NCBI GenBank assembly: GCA_028583605.1
Contig: CM053326.1
Location: 15,602,587 to 15,666,586 of the forward strand
Origin: Dastarcus helophoroides
Lineage: Eukaryota; Arthropoda; Insecta; Coleoptera; Bothrideridae
DNA length: 64,000 bases
Direction: 5' to 3'
Numbering within the stretch: the stretch's first letter is position 1; each line of letters starts with the position of its first letter. Below, one piece after another: positions 25,401-37,400 of the stretch. Position numbers and translations under genes: made by a program. The notes under the pieces are model-generated. The model saw only the letters and a list, made by a program, of their open reading frames with translations. It had not been told where the DNA came from and made no database searches.

Positions 25401-28400
25401 GTGCAGTGCTTCTTACGGAAAAATAGTTATTACAAGAATTGTAGAGCATTAAATTCTGGGTAAAATGGATATTCGAAACTGCAAATTCGGTGCAGTGGTA
25501 TAACAAAATAGAGTGCCAAAAAAAGGGAAATTTGTACATGCGTACATAACTTTGAAACTGCTATTCTGACTTAAAAAAACTTGTGAAATAAAACTTGTGG
25601 AGCATTAAATTTTGCGTCTAGAGAGTAAAAATATTGAAATTGAGGTAATTTTGCGTATACATACGCACATAAATCCAAAATGGCTACCTAATTAAATGTT
25701 TTATGTTCTCTAGTTTGCATTCCATTAATGTTTGGTAGGTATAAATTACTTTTGGCTCTATTGTAAATCAAATTTAAATACAATTTAATTATATCATCCA
25801 ATTAAAAAGTACTTTTTCAATTTAATAAAAAATGTTTATTCCTTGTAAACGTCAAAGAACGAAAAAAAAAATTGGTGAACTAGATTGACACAGGTTTATG
25901 AGCGTACACTTTTCTTCCCTAAAATCAGCGTTCACCCAGTTTTCTCACTGAGAAAGAATATTAAAATATGATTATTAACAAGTAGATAGACGCACATTTT
26001 TTATTTCGTCCCTTGCTATAATAGCAAGCTCTAATAGTTGAATAAGACGTAGATCTATTAATGAAATTATTAGTAGTAGGTGCCCGAGTGCTTTCTGATT
26101 TTTTTTAAACTGCTAAGCATACACTTCATTCTCCCAACTTGTAGAAGCTTTAGCTAATTAGCAATATAAAGGGGAGCACACTATTTTAGACGCTTTAAAC
26201 AGACGCAATATGACATTAGTATTCTTTCGCCAAAGGAAATTTAAGTTCTCGAGGCTATTGAAAGCGAATCCATCTTTGAGAAGGTCGAGGCAGTGCAAGT
26301 TTATAAAAATAAAGGCATTAGTATAGGCTATATATTGTCTGCCATTAAAACATTCGTATCAATCCTGCATTGTCCTATATCGGTCCAGGATAACTCTTTG
26401 GGTTCTCAACCTTGCCTCGCTGCCCCTAATTAAAGCAGCAGTGTATCAGTATTTTATGCGGGCATGCCATCAAATCCAAATGTGATATTGTTAAGAGAAC
26501 AATTGACTAAACTAGAAATTGTTGTGCAAACATTTGTTCCACTCCAACCGCTTTTTTTTTCTCATAGTTTCGGTCAATCTTGGTTTATTTTTATTGGCGT
26601 GCAACAATCAAAACCTTACTCTTGCAGACGTCTTGGAACCTTCGAAGGGCTCTCACAGACAAATACATTCGTGAGTCTTGCACCACTTTTGTTAGCATTT
26701 TACTGTTTATGATTCGGTTTAGCAAACAAATATCTCTTATTTTTTTACCATCTCGTCTTTTAGTTATTCGTTTTCAATTACAATTCTCAAGACGTTTCGC
26801 TTGACCACTCTTATTTTTTATATTTTTTCTGATTCTGTTAACTGTGGCAACAAAAATATTTTCCTTTGGGAATAGGCAGTATTCTTTCGAAGGGTCGAAA
26901 CTTCCGAAATTTTGGTTGGGAGAATATATTTTGTCTTTCCCATCTGAAAAAAATCATTCTCTTGGAAAAATTAGTCAATGAGCATTTTTTGCAAATTGAA
27001 GGTCTTTCAACAGGTAATCCAATTTTACCTATGTTTATTTACGATAATTTAGAAAACGAAACATTTAATTCTCATGAGTCGAGAAATATCATCTTTTGGT
27101 ACAGACATATAGATGATATATTAACTGGCTTTCTGCGCTCTTCTGCGCAATTAGATAAGTTTTTAGAATACATTAATAGCCTACATATAATATAATATAA
27201 AATTAATTGCAAAAATTGAAAATGAAAATAACATAAATTTTCTGGATTTAACTCTGTTAAAAAACTCAGATGAATTAGAATTTTCAATATATAAAAAACC
27301 TACGCATACAGACGTTACAATTCCAAATGATTCCTTACATCCAATTTCACACAAATCGACAGCATACAATTCAGTGATAAATAGAGCTTATATGGTACCA
27401 CTGAAAGAACAAAACTTTAATCGAGAAATTAAGTAATTAAAGAAATAGCTTATAGTAATGGATATTCTGAAAGCACCACTAATAACTTAATATCTAAAAT
27501 AGAACATAAATTGGCTACTAATTTTATGTTTCCTAAACAATCAACCACAAAAACATATTTTGCTATAACATATTTTGGAAATGTCGCAAAAAATATAAGT
27601 AATATAATTTCTCAGACATCCCAAGAGACACCTAGCTTTAAATCATTTAATTCGTAAAATAACATGATTTTTAACGCAAAAGAAAAAACTCCACGACATG
27701 GTAAATTTGATATTTATAAATTGAATTGCCCTGGGTGTAATGCTGACTACATAGATCAAAGATCACGTAATTTTCACATTAGATATAGCGAGCATCTTGC
27801 TGCCTTCAGAAATAAACATCCCGAATTTGATATATAAATCTTGTCCCCTGAAACCAAGAAAGATTAAGAAGTACCACAACAATTGTTCTAACGCATTTCG
27901 ATAGCCAAGCTTAAGAGGGAGATGCTAATACCGGTGAATATCTCTCTGAAGACGATAGCTTGGTAATCGAAATGCGTTAGAAAAACTTTTATTGTAATTT
28001 TAATCTTCCTTTATTTGAGGGGACAATGTTTGTATATCAATTGTTAAAGATAACCAAGGACAAGTCGGTTTCCCCAAAACATAGACTCACAAGCGCGAAA
28101 ACAGTATTTGCAATAATACAAAAAACTTAATTTATTGGAAGCCATAGACATTCACAAATATTTACATTCTAGTCAATTTACACTTATAAACTAGCAGCTT
28201 GATCTTCTGAACACCTCTCTAATTGAAGCTTTGGACTATAATTGGGATTAGACGGAATATTCGTAGGAGTCTGTGATCCATAGAGCTTGTTAGCATAACA
28301 AAGGCTAAATAAGCGCCGCGTCGATGATGCTGGAAAGCGAAACCAGGTGCGGTCATAGCAAATATTTATGGAAACATCGTGGAATTTTTAATATCGGCTG

Positions 28401-31400
28401 TTGTTTCAATCGTTAATAAAGTTTAATAGTTTTGCTTTCCTGAAGTTACTGAATTAAAAAATTATGACTATATCAAAAAATCTATCTGAAGATAACTTAT
28501 TGTTGCTACTAGTTCAGTTTTTGGTTGGACCGGGACCTCTGCTAAAGAAAATTGGAGAAAGTAAAATCATTTTGATTACAGTTAACTAAATATGGGAGTG
28601 ATTAAATGATACAGATAATTTGGACAAGAAAGAGAATCGATAAAAGACTTTGGCCATATGGTTGTTATATCAGAAGAAAATGAACGGAAGTTTAAAATTG
28701 CCTTACACGCAAATAGGCATATCAAAGTACTTACTCTGAATTTCACTATCAACGTGGAAACTATTCAATTCATGTTTTCTTGGCACTTCCAAAGTTATTG
28801 GTCCGTAGATTTCACAACTTCATATTAATAAAGAATAATAAGAATTTGTCTTCACTTTTTCATACCCTATTAGAATTAAGATTAACGGATTTTTTTTAAC
28901 AAACAATCGCAGCTTATAAATAATAAATTAACTCATAACGATGGTGATGCAAAAATTACGGGAAACAGTAGGCGAATGGCCGCTAGCGCTAGCTTGTGCA
29001 TAACCAAAAAAAGTAGTACGGTCAGTGTTAAAGAACTAAATATAATATTGCAATATTATAATGTATAATATTGTAATTTGTATAAGTTTATTCAATAATC
29101 AAATAACTGATAATTAGAGACCGGATTTTAGGCACAATCAAATAAGGTAAAGAGCTGAAGAAAATGCAAAATTAGGCAAAACGAACAGCTAAAAGAGGCA
29201 CTAAAAAGGCAAAATACTCTAAAAAAGACATTGAAAGGTCTATTAAACTTGGTCAATTAACAAGAAACACATTTATTGACAATTTTGAACATTACTCTTT
29301 TCCAACTAAAAATTAAATGTCTCTCAATATTTTTTCATTGTAAAATTTGTACGTTTTCAGACAATAAATCCTCGTAATTTAAGAAGTTTTTCTCTATATA
29401 GACAGACAATATTCAAATTAACATCATTCGGTAACGAGATATTGCTTTCACCATTAGCAAGGATCTAGCCAAAGTATTTAAATTTTTCAAAAGATGGGCA
29501 TTTGAAAACAACGTACTTCTTCTTTAATATTACCTATTTTCGGGAGAGAAAAATAATGCAACATTACGATAAGAAATATAAGCTTTTTGTAGCTATCTTT
29601 AAGTGGCTTTTCCTGCCTCATGGGAAATTTTTTCCTCAGTATATTTTTGCAACAAAGAAATTACGAAAATTGGGACTGCTTAATTTACCCAGAGTTTTAA
29701 TGAAAATATTTAACACTAGATTTTACCATTACATTTTTAAAAGAAATTGCCTGATAGATGTGTTTTTATTTATTAATTTATATTTTTTGATTAACAGCGA
29801 ATGTGATGTTGCGTAACATGTGGTTTTTTGCGTGTAACTGAAATGAATACAATTTTTTAATGAAAACATTTTTGCTATGGTATATAAGTTATTGCAAAAA
29901 GCCTTTTAACATCTATAATTACGCGGTTTTTCTAAACTATGTTTAGAGGACTTTGTCTTTTTGGCGGCACAAGTGCTTTTACGCAAAGCAGTTGAAAGAT
30001 TAACAATTAGAAAAGAAATATCCTTCCGGTAATTGTATCATTTTACTGGAACATCTGTTTTTACTTAGGAGTTAAATAAACAGCGTACAGTTCAATAATT
30101 GTCGTGCTCTACAATATCAGGTAATACTTTAAAGGAGCCGTGTGGGTCGTAAGAGCAATTGTTCTTAAATCACACTGCTTGCAAATTTATACTTCAAGCT
30201 TCTTCTTGCTATTATGAAGGACTAAATTGCCATGTTATTGCTTTATTTTATTAAATACATATTTCTGTTTAAATTCTTCAGAAGTGTATAAATGTACTTG
30301 TGAAAACCCATAGAACAGGAACAAATAGGCACGAAATTTTTTGAAAAAAGACCCGAATATCTTTAGAAAGGCAAAAAAACAAGTGGAATTGAAATTTAGA
30401 CAATAACGCATAAAAAACGCCAAAAAAGGTTAAAAGGTAGGATCATAGGATGTTATCTAAAATCTGGTCTCAACTGATAATATTAATTCCTTCAGCTAAA
30501 TAAACTGAAAGTTGCTATTGCCTGTAAATAGCTTTAGATGCAATATCTGATATCTTATGAGCCTTTTTGAAAGAATGTTAGGGGTAATTTTGGTAATAAG
30601 TTTAATTGCCATATGTCAAAGTTATACCGAGCAGAAGTGGAATATTTTAAAGCAGAAGTGACACAGCATAAAAATGTTGCCATGTAGAATAATACTATAT
30701 TGTTTAGTTAAACCCTTAAAAATATCAGATTGTAGACGTTGAGAATTTTATATGTAGCAGGTATATAAATGAACACGCACATACATCATTGGAATTATTA
30801 CACATTAATAAACATTATCGACTTTTTAATAAACAGAAAAAATAAAGTACATTAATATGCACCAGTAAAACTGGATCTGCAGTCTGCTTCCTGGCTTTGC
30901 AAATCAATGTGCCAAGTTGACAAAATTTAAGGTACTGGGCGTACTACCTATGCAAAGAATGAGATTAAAATCGCTTGTATAAAAAGAACGAATGCGTCAT
31001 TCCATTGTTTTATTTATTACCTTTAAATTCCGCATATAGACGTCATCGCTATAATTTCAGTTATTTTTTAGATATTGAGATCGTAAAAATTAGGTTTAAT
31101 CGCCAACTTCCTTTGAGAGAGCCATAAATTTTGAGTCAGAGAAAATTTTTAGCAATGTAAATCCCGTTGCTTACACACAAAACGTTTAATTGAAATTCTA
31201 ATAGTATTTATGATAACTAAAATATTTACGTATTCTAGGTATTTGAGGTCAATTATTTGAACAGTATAAAAGTAGTTTTAGAAAGATATCTACTAAAAAT
31301 GTTCCAATCAAGAAGTTCATGATAACCTAATTTTAATATGTAGCAATGTCAAAGATCGCTAATTCATGATGTTTTAGTTTTACAAAGTCCGAAGTTTACA

Positions 31401-34400
31401 TCGATTCCAAGAAAAAGAAATTCCACAATTTATTTACATATGTATATGTCTGACTGACTTATTATAAGTTCCTTGACGTTTATCCAACATTTCAAGGCTT
31501 TCAATACAAAGTATGAATATCCCGAAAGCTATCTTATTTAGGTTTTACCCCATTAATTTAAACTAATGACATTAACACGGAATCCAAAAATTCTTGTGAT
31601 GTGTTAGATATACTTGTAGGTGCATATTTTATATGCAAACATACAAACAAATACATCCGAAAAAAGTTTCCGTCACATAAATCATGCGTGATTGATTTTA
31701 ATTAATTCGATTTTAACTATTAATAATAGATAACAATGAAATAGACCAACCGTCAATATGAACTTTGTTTAGTAATGGAAACATTGCTGCAACCACTGAA
31801 AAGTATTCAAATCACAAAACTCCGCATCGTGAAGTGTTCATAAGAATTTACATAAATCTTAATGCATTCAGAAGTTTCACTAATAATAATCATTATGTAG
31901 GTTGAATCAGAAATGTTTTTATGACATTAACATTAAAAAAGATGACATCAGTTCATCACCAGCAGTAAACAACAACTGCTACTATTTGATAAGAACCTTT
32001 AGAATTGTTAACAATTAAATTGATCTCAAAATGTATTAGAGTACGCTACACGCGGAAAGTCATTAAAAGCTTGAGCATGAACAAGCTTTGCTAATCTAAG
32101 TTGCTTTTTAAATTGAGGCGACATTTCGAGGTTAAAATCGAAATATTGAAAAAAACGGTAAATATTTGGAAAATTTCGAAATTTAGAACTTTAAGTAAAA
32201 ACTTTAAAAAACTCACTTTTGAAATTTAGCACTTTTCGAAAAGATAGCGAGATTTTTACAATAAAATTATAATAAAATCTTCGCATATACAATCAACATT
32301 TAAGAAAAAAGTCCATTTCCGAAAAACTCATAATTTATGAGAAAAATTAAACGAAAATGAAGCCAAACTTTCAGAATAAATCGAAATTATGAGTTTGTAA
32401 TCAAACAATAGGAAAGAATTAAGAATTAAAATTAGGCTTTCAAACTTTCTTTGACTTTGGAGAAAAAAATTTTAATAGTAAACGGGGAATTATCAAAAGA
32501 AAGTCGACAAAAAAACTACAGCGCTTCTATTTTCGACTTTTATTACATACATGTAAGAATTCCAAATTTAAACTCATAACTTCGAGAGAAAAAGCAAAAT
32601 TTCGGAACCGCGAAATTTTTCGAAATAGAACTAAAATCCCCAAAGTGGAAATTTCTAGTTTAAAGTAACAATTTTGTTACAATAAAATATAATGATTGAA
32701 AATGAATTTTGATATAAAAGAAGTTCTTGAGAAAAAATACCATAACTTGTAATAAAAAATTCTCGTTGTTTCGGAAAGAAAATGGACATTCAAGATTAAA
32801 ATCATTGAAAAAATCAGTACTTTATTAGAAAACATCCAAATTTAGAATTAAAGTAAACACAAATTTAAACGTAACAATTTTACCTTTTAATCTATCAGCT
32901 TCCAGCGGCTAATTAAAACAAATGATAATTTCAAGCGATAAAAATGTTATAGCCTCAAACATAAGTCCTAATCTCAAAAATCAAAAAAAATTTCAAAAAT
33001 TTCTACTCGGTTACTAATTTATTTTGTTGTGAATATAACTGCGTACCAGTGTGCGTTAATTAGAAGATATCGATGACACCGAGTGATGTTTTCATTACCC
33101 TGAGACAAGTGTATCATAGATACTCCCACAATTTAGGAAATGTATGTAATTAAGCAATTATTGATATTAATTGATTTATTATACCTAAAGTGTATATAAG
33201 CAATGTATTAAGACATAGATAGTCAGTTCTTATTAGCTTACGAATGAATTCGGTTTGTACTAAATAAAGACTACAAAACACACACGGAACGTAGACGTAG
33301 ACAACAAGACTAACAAATTGCATTATAAGTTAACATCTGGGGGATTTACCGAAATGGAAAGTTCTAATTTAATGTACGCCCACTGTAACAAAGATGTCGC
33401 TGCAATATACACATTAGCAAATAAAAGGTGCAGCCTTTACATCTCCATATAAGCGCTATGGTACTGTTGTTATCTGCCTATGCCTTTGGCTTATGGGCCA
33501 CCTACAGGGGAATATTGTGATGGAGTGTGACCGTTCACTGGAATATTAACGTATTCGTGTTAACTTTGCAAAAACCTTGAATTAATTTTAAAAGTTTGTA
33601 CCCTTTTTAATGATTGAAAAGGGAAACAAAGTATTAATAAAGCAAAATACTGTGTCTGCTGAAAAATAAATTTTATTTAGGAGTAATTATATTTTCTTTT
33701 CTAATTTTGCTAGGGTAGGCAATGCCTTTTTGCCTTCATTGTATGCAAGCCATTGGAAGTTGGTGTACTTCAAATTTAACTATATGCACAGGGGTTCCTC
33801 GCTCATCATGCATTGCATTATCTCGGAAACTGCTTTGATTTTAATTTTGAAAAATTGGTTATTGGCTTTTTAGAAGGTGATTCCTTCAATAAAATGAATG
33901 TCTACTTTGTGAAACTTCGGGTTATTTTCCGAACATTGACTCAAATATTGTAATTTTAAATGACACCCCCTGCATAAGGTTTAATTCTTAAGTAAGTTTG
34001 TTATTATAATTTTGTCATTTTTTGAGATATTTGCAAATTTCTTGAAAAATGTGCATTTTCACACTTTTATTAAAGTCTTAATATCTATAAGAAATACGAG
34101 AATAGATCAATGAAATTGTGGTTTCTTATCACAAAAGCATAGATCAACCTAATTCAATGCTAAAAGAGCATCGGATCTCGAGAAAATAAAATTATCAAAA
34201 ACTTGTTTTTTTTAAGGTATCTGTTGATACCTATTTAACTATTGTATTCAGTAAACAATATAACATATACATGCTATCAACCTATATAACCTGTCTCTGT
34301 ACGTATCTTCAACAGTTTCTTATTTATTCATATTTGACTCAAATATAAGCTAGATTTTTAACAATCTCGATGTAATTTGATATAGGTCATGGAAACAGAC

Positions 34401-37400
34401 TACTTAGTAATAAAGTAGTCATATTCAAACCAACCGTTCATTTTCCTTATTTGTTTCCATGGCCTACATATCAACAAATTTCCAGATTGTTAAAAATCTG
34501 GCTGAATCGTCAATTAAACCTAAATAAATAAGAAGCATTTTGGAATAGGTATAGTAATATGTTACACAAATTAATAGGACACTATATTGCCCATCAAACA
34601 GGTTTAATTAAATTAGTATCAATAATTGAAAAAATAAATGAGTTTTGACAATTCTCTTTCTCAAAATTCAGTGCTGACTCTTGAACGCCCTGTACATCAT
34701 AAGTGCTTATTTACTATTGGATCGAATTTCTCTGTGCTTCCGGGATGAGACGCCATACTTTCATTAATCTGTTCTTGTACTTTTGAATGATATTAAAATT
34801 TTAGTGAAAACGTGAAAAAGGCACATTTTTTCAGAATATTGCAGATATCTCGAAACCGGTTAAAGATAAAGATAAAGTGATTAAAACAAAACTTATTGGA
34901 AACTTAATACCAAATTAAAAAATTAAACTTTATGCAGTGTTTGGAGTAACTTCCTGTATAACTGGAAGTGTCGCTTAGTGAACATTTTTTTCCTTGCAGA
35001 GGTTACATGTCAACATGTCTCAATCCAATTGTCCAAAAATTAAATGGAAGCAGTTTCTAAGATAATTCTAATGCACAATAAACGTAAGACACCCTGTATG
35101 TAATCATGGGTATTTCTTCCTCTTCAAAATCCACTCTGACTCATGTCGGTCCGATGGCATGGTTCGCGAAGGTACGGTCCAATTCCGGAAGAATAACACC
35201 TTTTAAACCAAACACCAAATTGTTTCTTCTTTTATCTGTTTTTGTATTCAACCATTTTTTTAAATTTCAATCCTCTCGCAAAGGGCAACCCCATTATGCC
35301 TTCAAAATACTGCGAGTAGGATGAGGAAACAAGGATATATAGCGATGAATCGCCTTCTTAAACAAGGATAGGTTGTAATTTTTGGGGAAAATTCCGTTCG
35401 GTAACGAGTTCCATAGCTTGGAAATTCTCTGTAGACAGAAGTCCTCATTGTGTCCAGCTGGACCTCATAGGATTTTGCTGTCTCCGAATGTCTTGTATGC
35501 CTCAAAAATTTTGTCATTGGGGGCATCAATCCTATGAGTTACGTCGAGCATTTCCCATGAAAGTACTTGTAGAAAAGAGATAAGTCACTAACCATCCAAC
35601 TGTGCTCTAGTATGTCGAGAGAATCGGTCAAACTCTCTTCATCGATTAGGTAAATAGCTCTTTTTCGAATTGAATCCAAAAGAGCTAAAGTTTGCTTTGG
35701 GGCTGAATTCCAAACATGAGAACACTATTCTAGTGGTGGCCTAACTTGAGATTTGTATAGTGTGAGTAGCCGATGAGATGTAAAGCACTTTTTAGCTCTA
35801 AAAAGAAAGCCTAGCTTCTGAAAGGCATTACTTGGCAATGGCGCGCACATGATCGTCCCAAGAGAAGTTGGTGCTCGCATTCACTCCTGGGATAGACAGA
35901 ATAGATCCCATAGGAAGGATTTTACCGTCCATTAGTATGTTTGTTGAATAATCCCTTGATGTTTTCTTAGTGAAAACCCCGGCCTGACTTTTTGAAGCGT
36001 TGAAGTCGACTAGATTTTTCTTACCTGTATCTCCTGTTCCCTTAGTCGATCTGAAGCAGCAACGAATAATGGTTTGTCGGAGAAAAATGATGACACCAGA
36101 CACCATTTGCGCAGCTGTATATTGGATTGGAAGTTGAAGTGTGTAACATAAACAGAGTAGAAGACAGGATAGACCCCTGAGGCACCCCTGCATTAATCGC
36201 AAATATCTCGGATAATATGCCATTGAAGACGACCTGAAGAGATCTATCAGCGAGAAAACTGGATATCAAATGACACAGTCCAGGAGGAAGACCACAAGAT
36301 GTTACATTTTATTCTCCATATCGCCCGTTGTTTTTTCATTTCCTTATTTTTTTTTTGTTCTTCGTTTTGCATTCTTTTAATCTTGATTCATAATTTTCCA
36401 CTTTCTGCCATTCAACATTCCTATCGCTTCCACCGTCTGCTCGATGTTTTCTTCTACTGATGTCCCTATTTTTTTTTGCTTCACGTAAATGCTTACTATT
36501 CATCCTCTTTCGCTTTTTCCTTTCTTATTACTTTCATCCTTACACACTATTTCTTTTTTATTTTCCTATTTTTAACTGATATTTCTGTATTCGGTCCTGT
36601 TCTATCAATTTCGTGATGCGAGTAATAGTGTTAAACACTCTCTGACGGTCAACCCGTGAAACCCTCCAGAATATTTTCTTATTTTCTCGTAAATTCATAT
36701 TTTTTATTGATCATTAATTTCTGAATTTTCGATTGTAAATTGAATCACTAATCGGATGGTCAAGTTATGTCAATATATAACGTATCCCACGATGTTCTTT
36801 TTGGGCAATATCTCAATTAGATGATAAAATAAACATAAACAACAAAAATATTTAAATGGCACCAATGAATCTATTATTATTCACCCTCAAAACTTTGGTG
36901 ACTGCTGCCACCCCGAAGACACCACGCCTCTCTTTTTTTTTCAAATTACACTCCCCGCTTTTTTTCACTAGAAATGAATCTTTAGTTCATTCTGAATTCA
37001 ACCATATGTAGTATTTCATCATTGAAGTGTTTTGGCTAAAGAAAAGAATAATAGTTACGTTAGTAGTAGCAGTAGTTCTGCCTGTATAAAATACGGTTGT
37101 AGCAAAAAACCAATGGTTTATATTACAAAAGCACAAATTGATAAGAAAATATTTATTTAATTGTCAATGATTGTTATCAATCATCAAAATCTTTGTTAAA
37201 GCTTAAAATTTCTTTTTGTTTTCAGTTTTTGTTTGACAGCGTGAAACACTGGGTCACTGGGAGACCTTGTATACAGGGTCGGCCACGCTGAACGCTGCGG
37301 CCTCTAGGAGCTATGGGGTACCATATTTTAAAAAATAAACAAGGTAATTAAATATAGAACGCTAGGGTCTATATGCTAAAAATATTTCCAAATAAACAGG

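Noticed and set aside
29502..29816. 104-codon frame inside hAT copy 2 considered as transposase
   Set aside because: No hAT transposase motif and the equivalent region of copy 1 is not open.
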